Origin: Microbacterium sp. Leaf159
GTDB taxonomy: Bacteria > Actinomycetota > Actinomycetes > Actinomycetales > Microbacteriaceae
Assembly (NCBI RefSeq): GCF_001423615.1
Contig: NZ_LMOU01000001.1
Span: forward strand, 2,469,251-2,533,250
Length of the DNA: 64,000 bases
Direction: 5' to 3'
Under the pieces are notes generated by a model. The model had not been told where the DNA came from and did no database searches. It saw only the letters and a program-made list of their open reading frames with translations. Every line of letters begins with the position of its first letter. Positions within the stretch are counted from its first letter, which is position 1. Below, one piece after another: positions 8,260 through 15,755 of the stretch. Made by a program: the position numbers and the translations under genes.

Positions 8260-9375
8260 GTGAGCACACTGCCGTTCCCCGCCTCCGTGTACGCCGCCCG
8301 ACTCGACCGCGCAGCATCCCTCGCCGCCGACGCCGGTCTCGATGGGATCATCGTGGGTCCTGGGCCCGACCTGCAGTATCTGGTCGGCGTCGAGGGTGAC
8401 ACGATCGAGCGGCTCACCACCCTGGTGCTCGGACCTGGTCTCGCACCCACGATCATCGTGCCGCGGATGGAGCTGGCGAAGGTGCGCAGCACCGCTGTCG
8501 GCGAGCTCGGTCTCGCCGTGTCGGACTGGGTCGACGGTGACAATCCGTACGACCTCGTGGCCGCAGCTCTCGGCGCCGTCTCCCGAGTCGGCGTCTCTGA
8601 CGCCCTGCCCGCCCTGCACGTCATCCCACTCGCCGAGCGGATCGGTGTGCGCGTCGAGCTCGCGACTCCGGTGCTGCGCGAAAGCCGAATGATCAAGGAT
8701 GCTGCCGAGATCGCTGAGCTGCGAAAGGCCGGCGCGGCGATCGACGCCGTGCACCGGCGCGTGCCCGAGTGGCTGCGCGCCGGGCGCACCGAGCGAGAGG
8801 TCGCCGCGGACATCGCCGAGGCGATCGTCGCCGAGGGCCATCGCACGGTGGAGTTCGTGATCGTCGGCTCGGGTCCGAACGGTGCAGATCCGCATCACGA
8901 GGTGTCGGACCGGGTGATCGACGACGGTGACATCGTGGTCGTCGACATCGGGGGTGCGGTGCCCAGCGGGTACAACTCCGACAGCACCAGGACCTATGCG
9001 GTCGGGACGCCCGACAGTGCCGCTGCCGAGCGGATCGCCGTGCTCGTGCGCGCGCAGCAGGCCGCCATCGATGCCGCTCGCCCCGGTGCGACGGCGGAGG
9101 AGGTGGATGCGGCGGCGCGCCAGGTCCTGACGGATGCCGGGCTCGGCGAGGCGTTCCTGCACCGCACCGGTCACGGCATCGGCGTCTCGGTGCACGAGGA
9201 ACCCTACATCGCACCCGGCAACGACCTGGTGCTGCGCGAGGGCATGGCGTTCAGCATCGAACCCGGAATCTACTTCGCAGGGGAGTGGGGTGCGCGCATC
9301 GAGGATATCGTCGTCGTCACCGCCGACGGGTGCGAGCGGCTGAACGTCGCGCCGCACGACCTCAGAGCCGTCTGA
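8260..9375 (+). CDS. M24 family metallopeptidase (Xaa-Pro peptidase type)
   Basis: Cytosolic two-domain peptidase of about 371 aa. The N-terminal creatinase-like domain (about 1-130) is followed by the pita-bread catalytic domain. Metal ligands are visible as VVDIGG (first Asp), NSDSTRTYA (second Asp), HRTGHGIG (His), IEPGIY (Glu) and GARIEDIV (Glu). This set is typical of aminopeptidase P and prolidase, so it probably cleaves Xaa-Pro bonds in short peptides. I chose GTG 8260 (MSTLPFP) because TAGCGT sits 7 nt upstream. GTG 8251 is an alternative start three codons earlier. Confidence 0.92.
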   Translation: MSTLPFPASVYAARLDRAASLAADAGLDGIIVGPGPDLQYLVGVEGDTIERLTTLVLGPGLAPTIIVPRMELAKVRSTAVGELGLAVSDWVDGDNPYDLVAAALGAVSRVGVSDALPALHVIPLAERIGVRVELATPVLRESRMIKDAAEIAELRKAGAAIDAVHRRVPEWLRAGRTEREVAADIAEAIVAEGHRTVEFVIVGSGPNGADPHHEVSDRVIDDGDIVVVDIGGAVPSGYNSDSTRTYAVGTPDSAAAERIAVLVRAQQAAIDAARPGATAEEVDAAARQVLTDAGLGEAFLHRTGHGIGVSVHEEPYIAPGNDLVLREGMAFSIEPGIYFAGEWGARIEDIVVVTADGCERLNVAPHDLRAV

Positions 9376-9394
9376 CGACACAGGAGTCAGCGAG

Positions 9395-10294
9395 TCAGCC
9401 CCGCAGCGCCGCCAGCGCCTCGTCCGCAGACACCAGATCAGCCATCGTCATCGGCTGCGGCGCGGCATCGACCGCCCGCTCCGCCGCGAGAGATGTCAAT
9501 CGTCCGGTGGCCTCGGACTGGCCCCGTCCGCTCGCCTGCATCCGCGCGCCCGACTGCCGGGCCTGGACGATGATGTGCCAGGCATCACTGCCGACGTGCG
9601 GCGCCGCGGCGAGCGCGCCTCGGAGCACCGGCATCCTCCCGACGAGATCCAGGGCAGCGGTCATCGGCGCCGCGCCGAGCGTCAGATAGGTGCGGAATCC
9701 GCGATCACGGGTTCCGAGGAGCAGGTGGTCGGGGAAGTCTGCGCGCAGATACCGACGGCGCCGCCCGTCCGGACCCACAGCTCGCCTGCTCTCACGGAAG
9801 TTGCGCACACTCCCTCCTTCGGGTGGCCCGTAGAGGTCCGCGCCGACGAGTGCAGCGGTCCAGGCCACCGCAGCCGGCCCGTGCTTCTCTCCGGTGCCCA
9901 GCATCACGAAGATATCGATGTCGCCATCCGACTCGGCCGCGAGCGTGCGCGCGAGCACGGTGCTGAGCCCCGGCACGAGGCCGGCTCCGAGGACGACCGG
10001 CCCGCGCGCCGCCGCTCGCAGCGCGTCGAGGTACGAGCCGGTGGCGGAGATGTCGACCAGGGGGATGCCGTGCACGGCCGCCGCGAGATCTGCCCTCTCC
10101 ACCCCTGATGCGTTGACGATCACGTCGTGATCGGCGGCGATCCGAGTCAGTGAGCGGAGGTCGCCGTGCAGGTCGATGCGCGCACCTCCGGCCTCGGCGC
10201 GACTGGCGGAGGTGACGTGGTGACCGTGCCTCTGCAGCTCTCGGCGGATCACGGAGCCCACCGCGCCGCGGGCTCCGAGCAGCAGAGCCCTCAT
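9395..10294 (-). CDS. NAD(P)-binding saccharopine-dehydrogenase-like protein
   Basis: A 299-aa protein with a clear N-terminal Rossmann motif (MRALLLGARGAVGS) and further dinucleotide-fold features (DVIVNASG, VVLGAGLVPGLS). It resembles the trans-acting saccharopine dehydrogenase-like group, whose substrates are mostly unknown. The frame is open upstream to 10396, but the Rossmann strand should be at the N-terminus, so ATG 10294 was chosen. It is divergent from the XRE-cupin regulator, which may control it through the inverted repeat at 10370-10385. Confidence 0.82.
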   Translation of the reverse strand: MRALLLGARGAVGSVIRRELQRHGHHVTSASRAEAGGARIDLHGDLRSLTRIAADHDVIVNASGVERADLAAAVHGIPLVDISATGSYLDALRAAARGPVVLGAGLVPGLSTVLARTLAAESDGDIDIFVMLGTGEKHGPAAVAWTAALVGADLYGPPEGGSVRNFRESRRAVGPDGRRRRYLRADFPDHLLLGTRDRGFRTYLTLGAAPMTAALDLVGRMPVLRGALAAAPHVGSDAWHIIVQARQSGARMQASGRGQSEATGRLTSLAAERAVDAAPQPMTMADLVSADEALAALRG

Positions 10295-10369
10295 CGGACC
10301 GGCTCGAGAATGTGCGCTGCGATCATGGTCTTCCTCCCTCGACGGCGGTGATCCGCCGACATCCATCGT

Positions 10370-10385
10370 GGTTCTGCGGAGAACC
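10370..10385. promoter_or_regulatory. Candidate operator for the XRE-cupin regulator
   Basis: Perfect inverted repeat GGTTCT-GCGG-AGAACC in the 131-bp divergent spacer between the dehydrogenase-like gene and the XRE-cupin gene. It lies 41 bp before the regulator's start codon. Its dyad symmetry fits a dimeric HTH protein. Confidence 0.55.
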
Positions 10386-10425
10386 TGCCACCCCATCCGG
10401 TTGCGGATTCTGCAAAGATGACCGG

Positions 10426-10992
10426 ATGGATGCCGAGATCGACGCGACGCTCGCCGCGATCGGCCCGCGTCTGCGTCAGCTGAGGCAGAACCGCGGGCTC
10501 ACCCTGGTGGCCGTCGCCGCACTCACCGGACTCTCCGTCAGTGCGCTGTCGCGCATCGAGACCGGGCATCGCCAGCCCACGCTCGACGCGCTGATCCCCC
10601 TGGCGCGCGCATACGAGGTGACGCTCGATCACCTGATCGCCGCGCCGCAGACCGGGGATCCTCGTGTGCACCTCGAGCCGCGGCGTCTCGCGACCGGAGG
10701 TGTGGCGGTACCTCTGACCCGGCATCCGGGAGGGGTGCAGGTGTTCAAGCACGTGCTCGGACCGAGGGAGCCTGCGCTCGTGTCGCACCAGGGCCACGCA
10801 TGGATCTACGTGCTCGCCGGCCGACTGCGGCTGCTGCTCGCGGGCGACGAGCACATGCTGCATCCGGGAGAGAATGTCGAGTTCGACGCCTCGACTCCGC
10901 ACTGGTTCGGGCCCGCCGACGATCTCGCGGTCGAGATCCTGCATATGTTCGGTCCTGAGGGGCAGCGTCCTCTCACCCGCATCATCGACTGA
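10426..10992 (+). CDS. XRE family transcriptional regulator with cupin sensor domain
   Basis: A 188-aa regulator. The HTH_3 domain covers residues about 12-66 (RLRQLRQNRGLTLVAVAALTGL then SVSALSRIETGHRQPTLDALI). A C-terminal cupin follows (about 110-180) with WIYVLAGRLRLLL and HPGENVEFDASTPHWFG. The cupin presumably binds a small ligand that controls DNA binding. ATG 10426 (MDAEIDA) gives the normal family length, and the frame remains open upstream without family similarity. The divergent dehydrogenase-like gene is the obvious candidate target. Confidence 0.9.
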   Translation: MDAEIDATLAAIGPRLRQLRQNRGLTLVAVAALTGLSVSALSRIETGHRQPTLDALIPLARAYEVTLDHLIAAPQTGDPRVHLEPRRLATGGVAVPLTRHPGGVQVFKHVLGPREPALVSHQGHAWIYVLAGRLRLLLAGDEHMLHPGENVEFDASTPHWFGPADDLAVEILHMFGPEGQRPLTRIID

Positions 10993-11055
10993 CCCGCCCC
11001 TCCGTGCTCGTCAAGACCCTGGAGAGGTAGGGCGCGACGGAGGCAGACTGCTCGC

Positions 11056-11571
11056 ATGGCAGCAGACAGCGGCGCACCAGGTGGCGAGGAACCCGGTCCC
11101 GAGCGCACAGCCGACGGTCATCACGTGATCATCGACGGCAGGCGCTGGAGGGCCACAGACCCCTCGATCCCCGACGGATTCCGTCAGGAGCTGGTGGACG
11201 AGCTCATGGCGGCGCGGCGAGCGGTGAAGTCGTCGGAGGTCGATGCGAGGCGACGGGTGCACGACGCGAAGACCGCGCTCGGGGAGCGCGGGGCGCCATG
11301 GTGGGAGGACCGCACCGGTGACGATTTCGACGAACGCATCGCGGCTGTCATCCGATCTCTCACTCGAAAGCGCGAGCAGTCCTCGATCTGCCCGAGCGAC
11401 GTCGCCCGCACGGTCGGCGGCAAGTCCTGGCGCTCGTTGATGACCGATGTCCGTCGGGTGGCCGCAGAGCTCGCCGACCGCGACGAGATCGTGGTCACCC
11501 AGAAGGGTGAACCCGTGAGCATCCGCGAGGCTCGCGGACCCGTGCGGATCGTTCACGGACCGAAGATCTGA
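11056..11571 (+). CDS. DUF3253-type winged-helix protein
   Basis: A 171-aa cytosolic protein. The N-terminal segment HHVIIDGRRWRATDPSIP and helix ELVDELMAARRAVK are followed by a compact C-terminal domain (about 95-165). In it, SSICPSDVARTVGGKSWRSL and VRRVAAELADRDEIVVTQKG look like the DUF3253 winged helix. Family assignment is from memory of the motif and moderately sure. The function is unknown. It is convergent with the peptidase C26 gene, with a 34-nt gap. Confidence 0.72.
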   Translation: MAADSGAPGGEEPGPERTADGHHVIIDGRRWRATDPSIPDGFRQELVDELMAARRAVKSSEVDARRRVHDAKTALGERGAPWWEDRTGDDFDERIAAVIRSLTRKREQSSICPSDVARTVGGKSWRSLMTDVRRVAAELADRDEIVVTQKGEPVSIREARGPVRIVHGPKI

Positions 11572-11605
11572 ACGATCTCCCCGTAGGCAGTCGTCCGCGG
11601 CGCCT

Positions 11606-12397
11606 TCAGTGCCGCACGACCGCGGCCCGACCACGGGTCGAGAGCGACACCGGTCGCGTGACTTCCAGCGGCCCGGCGGCAGCCATCGTGGTGACCGGAT
11701 CGAGAGCCGCTCCCCTCCTGTGGACGATCCGCAGAAGCTCGGTGAACTGATCCGGCGGGAGGGACGGATGCTCCGGATGCCACTGGACACCCAAGAACGG
11801 CAGCGATTCGTGCTCGACAGCCTCGACGACGCCGTTGCGGGAATGGGCGATGGCGCGCAGTCCGCGCCCGAGCTCATCGACGGCCTGATGATGCGTGCAG
11901 AGCAGAGGTTGCCGGAGCCTCGGCGAGACTGCCCGGAGGTCGTTCAGATCTGTCGCGACGAAGGGATCGGCTCCCGTGCTGCGGTGCCCGCCGACGTGCT
12001 GATGGAGCGTGCCACCCAGCGCCACGTTGAGCAGCTGCATCCCCCGGCAGACCCCGAGCAGGGGGCGCCTCGATCGCACCGCCTCCATGACGACGGCGAT
12101 CTGCGTGCGGTCCGCGCGGCGCTGGTAGGCGGTGTGCTGCGGACGGCGGTCGGACTGGCCGTAGAGCAGGGGCTCAATGTCGTCACCGCCGAGGAGCACG
12201 ATGACATCCGCCTCACGCGACGCCCGTCTCAACTGCGGCTCTGGGGCCTCACCCGCGGCATGCAGCGATGCCGTCCAGCCCACCCGCTCGATCGCCGCGA
12301 CGGCTGAGGCGTTGAGGCTGTCCAGGAGCGACTGATAGGCGGCTGCGGCCGCCTGACGTCGGGTGCGCACGTGGAAGAGGGCAACATGCACGCTCAT
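11606..12397 (-). CDS. Gamma-glutamyl-gamma-aminobutyrate hydrolase family protein (peptidase C26)
   Basis: Class I amidotransferase-like hydrolase of 263 aa, related to PuuD, which splits the gamma-glutamyl bond of gamma-Glu-GABA in putrescine breakdown. Visible are LLGGDDIEPLLYG, the nucleophile Cys in LLGVCRGMQLLNVALGG, THHQAV and the catalytic dyad in GVQWHPE. A C-terminal tail of about 40 residues after the domain has no recognisable motif. Its start overlaps the stop of an 8-codon upstream ORF with the stronger ribosome site. It is divergent from a LysR gene that probably regulates it. The substrate is inferred only from the family. Confidence 0.87.
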   Translation of the reverse strand: MSVHVALFHVRTRRQAAAAAYQSLLDSLNASAVAAIERVGWTASLHAAGEAPEPQLRRASREADVIVLLGGDDIEPLLYGQSDRRPQHTAYQRRADRTQIAVVMEAVRSRRPLLGVCRGMQLLNVALGGTLHQHVGGHRSTGADPFVATDLNDLRAVSPRLRQPLLCTHHQAVDELGRGLRAIAHSRNGVVEAVEHESLPFLGVQWHPEHPSLPPDQFTELLRIVHRRGAALDPVTTMAAAGPLEVTRPVSLSTRGRAAVVRH

Positions 12398-12420
12398 GCT
12401 GCGACCCGGGGTGCGGTCAT
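12394..12420 (-). CDS. Eight-codon upstream ORF (MTAPRVAA) coupled to the C26 hydrolase gene
   Basis: On the minus strand a GGAGGG ribosome site (12430-12435) precedes ATG 12420. The ORF encodes MTAPRVAA and its TGA overlaps the ATG of the hydrolase (ATGA). The hydrolase start has no good site of its own, so it is probably translated by reinitiation. The peptide contains no obvious sensing codons. Confidence 0.45.
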   Translation of the reverse strand: MTAPRVAA

Positions 12421-12542
12421 GGTGCTGATCCCTCCATCACGTACTGCTTACAGGTAACGCCCCGCGACAATCCCAGGTCAAATACGTTTTTCCCGTCGGA
12501 TTGATAGCGATTTGCTCGCAATGCGCGCGTAACGCCGCGGTA

Positions 12543-12560
12543 ATACATCGCACGTATCGT
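12543..12560 (+). promoter_or_regulatory. LysR-type T-N11-A box overlapping the -10 of the LysR gene
   Basis: ATAC-ATCGCAC-GTAT (12543-12557) is an interrupted dyad with the T-N11-A pattern typical of LysR sites. Its right arm overlaps TATCGT (12555-12560), the probable -10, which ends 6 nt before the ATG at 12567. This layout fits autorepression plus control of the divergent hydrolase. Confidence 0.6.
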
Positions 12561-12566
12561 TCCGAG

Positions 12567-13487
12567 ATGGAACTCCGTCAACTGCGCTACTTCATGGCGG
12601 TCGCCGACGAGCTCCACTTCGGGCGTGCAGCGCGACGGCTGCACATGTCGCAGCCGCCGCTGAGCGTGCAGATCGGTCGCCTCGAGCGAGAGGTCGGTCT
12701 GCCCCTGTTCGACCGCAGCACCCGACGGGTGACACTGACACCGGCCGGCCGCCACCTGCAGGAGCGCGCGAGGAGGATCCTCGACGAGGTCGACGCCGTG
12801 CGCGCCGAGATGCGCGACTACGTCGATGGGCTCGCCGGCCAGCTCACGGCCGGTTTCGTGAGCTCGGCGAACTACACGGTGCTCCCCGAGGTCGTGAGGC
12901 TGTTCCGATCGCGTCGTGACCGCGTCGCACTGTCTCTCGTCCCGCTCACGTCGGGGGAGCAGATCGACCGCCTGCGCGACGGCGCTCTCGATGTCGGCCT
13001 CGTGCGAGACGAGTTCCCGCGCTCGGGTGCGAACTCACCCGAGCTGATCGCCGAGGTCGTGTTCGAAGAGCGCCTCGTCCTGTGCGTGCCGATCGCCCAT
13101 GCTCTCGCGACCCACTCCGAGGTGACCGCCGAGCAGGTGCTCGACGTGCCGATGATCGCCTACCCGCGCTCGCTCATGCCCGGATACGTCGATCGGGTGC
13201 ACGAGGTGCTGGGGATCACCCCGGGTGCCATGCGGATCGCGGAGGAAGTCGTGCACCAGGAGACGGCGCTCGGTTTCGTCGCGGCGGGCGTCGGCGCGAG
13301 CATCCTGCCCGAATCGGTGCGCCAGGTGGTGCCACCGTCGATCGCCGTGATTCCGCTCGCCGGGTCGCCGACGACGCGGCTCCTGGCTGCCCGGCAGGTT
13401 CGAGCAGACGAGAGCGCGATCTGCGCGGCCTTCATCGAGTGCCTCCACGACGCGGCTGAGGCACTCACCACCGCTCGACCCGCCTGA
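12567..13487 (+). CDS. LysR family transcriptional regulator
   Basis: A 306-aa LTTR. The N-terminal winged HTH (about residues 1-60) reads MELRQLRYFMAVADELHFGR then AARRLHMSQPPLSVQI, with LFDRSTRRVTLTPAG completing the signature. A linker helix and two periplasmic-binding-like subdomains (about 90-300) bind the effector. ATG 12567 is supported by a TATCGT -10 sequence 6 nt upstream. The divergent peptidase C26 gene is the likely target. The effector is unknown. Confidence 0.93.
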   Translation: MELRQLRYFMAVADELHFGRAARRLHMSQPPLSVQIGRLEREVGLPLFDRSTRRVTLTPAGRHLQERARRILDEVDAVRAEMRDYVDGLAGQLTAGFVSSANYTVLPEVVRLFRSRRDRVALSLVPLTSGEQIDRLRDGALDVGLVRDEFPRSGANSPELIAEVVFEERLVLCVPIAHALATHSEVTAEQVLDVPMIAYPRSLMPGYVDRVHEVLGITPGAMRIAEEVVHQETALGFVAAGVGASILPESVRQVVPPSIAVIPLAGSPTTRLLAARQVRADESAICAAFIECLHDAAEALTTARPA

Positions 13488-13497
13488 GCAGCGAAGC

Positions 13498-13779
13498 TCA
13501 GAGCACGTCGTAATACCCGCTGTACGGGAAGTCGATGTCACCCGTGTCTCGAGGGTCGTACGCCACCGTCGAGACGCTGATGGCCACTCGTGTCGTCGGC
13601 GTGATGAGCACGCTCACCGCCCGGTTGCCGACGACGACGACATCCACGAATGTGCCGCCGATCCTCGCGGCGTCCTCGATGCGATGTCGGAGGTCTCCGA
13701 CATCCTGGTCCTGGGCGAGCAGATAACTCGTCCCGTCGAAGACCACCTCTGTCTGGATCATCGTCTTCGCGTCGCTCAT
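13498..13779 (-). CDS. Hypothetical protein, 93 aa
   Basis: A small soluble protein starting MSDAKTMIQTEVVFDGTSYLL. It has alternating hydrophobic segments (FVDVVVVGNRAVSVLITP, VAISVSTVAYDP) that suggest a small beta-sheet fold and an acidic, Tyr-rich C-terminus (DIDFPYSGYYDVL). I do not recognise a family. The ATG at 13779 lies 7 nt after TAGCGT, which supports a leaderless start and a real gene. It is convergent with the LysR gene. Confidence 0.75.
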   Translation of the reverse strand: MSDAKTMIQTEVVFDGTSYLLAQDQDVGDLRHRIEDAARIGGTFVDVVVVGNRAVSVLITPTTRVAISVSTVAYDPRDTGDIDFPYSGYYDVL

Positions 13780-13905
13780 GCCCGGCACGCTACGCCGGGG
13801 CTCCCGACCTGAAAAGGGGGGTTGCGAACCGGCCGCTCCCGTGAGACGGGGTCGATGCGCAGCCTCGGAACATCGGGGGCCCTTCCTTTTCGTAGGTCGT
13901 CCGAG

Positions 13906-13933
13906 TTGTTAACAGATCCATCCACACCTGTGG
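13906..13933. repeat. Single TTGTTAACA element with adjoining CCACA-CC-TGTGG dyad
   Basis: TTGTTAACA (13906-13914) followed within 10 bp by the inverted repeat CCACACCTGTGG (13922-13933). The same pairing of GTTAACA with a CCTGTGGA element occurs at 14388-14460 and in oriC. Confidence 0.6.
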
Positions 13934-13942
13934 AATCAGAAG

Positions 13943-14323
13943 TCAGTTCAGGCGCGCGGTCTCGGCCACCAGGTCGAGCCGATCGAGCAGCAGCTCACCG
14001 GCGCCTTCCATGACGGTGAACGCGTACGCCGTGACGACGATCGCGATCAGAGCGAAGAAGATCACGCCGGGGATGCTGCGGCGAGAGACCACCGTGATCA
14101 CCAGTGCGGCCACCGCGCCGCCGATGGCGATCGTCTGCCCCGCGACGGTCGCGAATGCCATCCGGATCGCGCTGTCTGCCGTGAGGGGTCCGTAGCTGTT
14201 GAGCAGCGCCGAGATCACGAACGGGATCACGAACAGGCTCATGAGCAGCACGACCCGGCGACGCACGACCCACCGCGTTCGGCGGGTGGAGGATTCCGTC
14301 GTCGCGCGCACCGATGAGCTCAT
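13943..14323 (-). CDS. Hypothetical four-helix membrane protein
   Basis: A 126-aa integral membrane protein with a basic N-terminus (SSTRRTRWVVRRR) and three or four hydrophobic helices (about 27-45, 55-75, 78-95 and 95-112), ending EGAGELLLDRLDLVAETARLN. No family is recognised. The ATG at 14323 lies 6 nt after TACGAT, another leaderless layout. The region upstream carries four TTGTTAACA elements. Confidence 0.75.
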   Translation of the reverse strand: MSSSVRATTESSTRRTRWVVRRRVVLLMSLFVIPFVISALLNSYGPLTADSAIRMAFATVAGQTIAIGGAVAALVITVVSRRSIPGVIFFALIAIVVTAYAFTVMEGAGELLLDRLDLVAETARLN

Positions 14324-14387
14324 GCCGCGATCGTACCGTCACGCATCCAGCGAGCGGGGAGCCGATGGATCCGGTGCCGCCGCGGAG

Positions 14388-14451
14388 TTGTTAACACCCT
14401 TGTTAACAGGTGTGGAGAGGGGATCCGAGGTTGTTAACAGGGTTGTTAACA
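14388..14451. repeat. Four TTGTTAACA elements in 64 bp
   Basis: Copies of TTGTTAACA start at 14388, 14400, 14431 and 14443, so each pair is spaced exactly 12 bp. They are flanked by GGTGTGGA (14409) and CCTGTGGAAT (14452). Positions 14429-14450 match 4504-4525 exactly in reverse orientation. They lie between a membrane protein gene start and the terminator of the tRNA unit. Confidence 0.8.
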
Positions 14452-14511
14452 CCTGTGGAATGGGGCTCCGACGATCTCGCAAGAGACGGAGAGACGAGTG
14501 CCCGGCAGAAA

Positions 14512-14544
14512 CGAGAAGGCCCCGCACATGGCGGGGCCTTCTCG
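14512..14544 (-). terminator. Intrinsic terminator after tRNA-Ala
   Basis: Perfect 14-bp stem (14512-14525 with 14531-14544), loop ACATG. On the minus strand it is followed by TTTCTG, so it ends the tRNA-Ile/tRNA-Ala transcript. Confidence 0.88.
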
Positions 14545-14562
14545 AACTGTCTCAACACAGTG

Positions 14563-14635
14563 TGGAGCCTAGGAGATTCGAACTCCTGACATCCTGCTTG
14601 CAAAGCAGGCGCTCTACCAACTGAGCTAAGGCCCC
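14563..14635 (-). tRNA. tRNA-Ala(TGC)
   Basis: A 73-nt cloverleaf. The acceptor GGGGCCT pairs with AGGCTCC (one G-T wobble), with D-arm AGCTCAGTTGGTAGAGC, anticodon loop TTTGCAA (anticodon TGC) and T-arm AGGAGTTCGAATCTCCT. The discriminator is A and no CCA is encoded, which fits the CCA-adding enzyme gene at 54608. It lies 25 nt downstream of tRNA-Ile. Confidence 0.97.
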
Positions 14636-14660
14636 GTGAGGGAAATATTGAGTTGAGGAG

Positions 14661-14734
14661 TGGGCCCACCAGGACTTGAACCTGGGACCTCTTCATTATC
14701 AGTGAAGCGCTCTAACCGCCTGAGCTATGGGCCC
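14661..14734 (-). tRNA. tRNA-Ile(GAT)
   Basis: A 74-nt cloverleaf with acceptor GGGCCCA/TGGGCCC, D-arm AGCTCAGGCGGTTAGAGC, anticodon loop CTGATAA (GAT) and T-arm CCAGGTTCAAGTCCTGG. It is transcribed with tRNA-Ala. This Ile-Ala pair downstream of gyrA is a common arrangement near actinobacterial origins. Confidence 0.97.
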
Positions 14735-14778
14735 GTCAACCTCCGAAACTTTACCGGAGATTTCCGGAATTACCCAAT

Positions 14779-14812
14779 CGAGGGCGGGGACCCTCACGGA
14801 TCCCCGCCCTCG
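14779..14812 (-). terminator. Hairpin terminator after the DUF4097 operon
   Basis: Perfect 12-bp stem CGAGGGCGGGGA (14779-14790) with its complement at 14801-14812 and a 10-nt loop, 8 bp beyond the stop of the DUF4097 gene. The T run is weak (ATTGGGT). Confidence 0.75.
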
Positions 14813-14819
14813 AGTGCGA

Positions 14820-15755
14820 TCAGCGGCCCGGACGGATCGTCACGCTGCCTGCGGAGAGCGACACATCGATCGCGCGGCGAGTGTCCGAGGACTGGTCGAC
14901 CTTCGCGTCCAGCGAGCCCGCACTGACGTCCTGGGTGATCGAGTACGACTCGTCGGGAACTGTGAGATCGAGGGATCCTGCGCTCACATCGATCGTCGTC
15001 TGCGACGGCGCACGGCCCGTCAGCTCGACATTGAGGTCTCCGGCCGCGACGGTGAGATCGGCCCGGTCCACGCCGTCGAGCGTCGCGTCTGCGCGGCCGG
15101 CACTCATGTCGATGGTCAGACTGCTCGCGGCGCCCTCGACATCCAGCGCACCCGCGTTGACGGTGATGTCGAGGTCACCGAAGTCGCCCACCACGTCGAG
15201 GCTTCCGGCGTCGAGGGTCAGGTCGGCATCCAGCGCACCATCCCGCAGGCTCTCGGGGAGTGTGAGCACGGCCGACTGATCGTCTCCGAACCAGCTCCCG
15301 AACCACCAGCCGAACTCGAACTCGGGGCTGCGCACGACCAGGGAGTCGCCGTCCCGTTCGAGAGTCCACGCCGGACCACGGCTGTCGGTGACCGCGAGCT
15401 CCGCCTGGTCGACGTCGCCGAACTCGATGCGCATGTTGCCGGCATCCACGTCGAGGTCGATGCCCTGAATCCCCGAGGCGTCCTCGGACAGCACCGAATC
15501 CGTGCCCTCGGTCGACGATGCGACCAGACTGCCGGTCGCGGCGACCGCAGCGGTCGCTCCCGAGCCGAGCAGCGCCATGCCGCCCACCACCGCAGTGAGG
15601 ATCATGACCGCGGTCGCCCCCGACGAGCGGCCCGTGTCACCGATTCCGGAAGCTGTGGGTGCCGGCGAAGGTGCCTGCACAGGTGCCTCCGGTGCGGAGG
15701 CCGGCGGGGGAGTGAGCGGGGTGTGCCCGCCCTGGAAGTCGTCGTTCGTGGTCAT
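14820..15755 (-). CDS. Membrane-anchored DUF4097-type beta-repeat protein
   Basis: A 311-aa protein with a Pro/Ala-rich cytosolic N-terminus, one membrane helix at about 48-75 (AVMILTAVVGGMALLG) and a long extracytoplasmic part. That part is built of short repeated strands ending in DAGS, NAGA, SAG or VSAGSLD, the stacked beta pattern of DUF4097 putative adhesins. Its start overlaps the stop of the response regulator (ATGA), so it is the last gene of the kinase-regulator operon. Such proteins are thought to act with envelope-stress two-component systems. The exact role is unknown. Confidence 0.85.
   Translation of the reverse strand: MTTNDDFQGGHTPLTPPPASAPEAPVQAPSPAPTASGIGDTGRSSGATAVMILTAVVGGMALLGSGATAAVAATGSLVASSTEGTDSVLSEDASGIQGIDLDVDAGNMRIEFGDVDQAELAVTDSRGPAWTLERDGDSLVVRSPEFEFGWWFGSWFGDDQSAVLTLPESLRDGALDADLTLDAGSLDVVGDFGDLDITVNAGALDVEGAASSLTIDMSAGRADATLDGVDRADLTVAAGDLNVELTGRAPSQTTIDVSAGSLDLTVPDESYSITQDVSAGSLDAKVDQSSDTRRAIDVSLSAGSVTIRPGR

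Noticed and set aside
14563..14734. tRNA pair as a mobile-element attachment site
   Set aside because: No integrase, no direct repeat of the tRNA 3' end and neighbouring genes are core; nothing indicates an integrated element.
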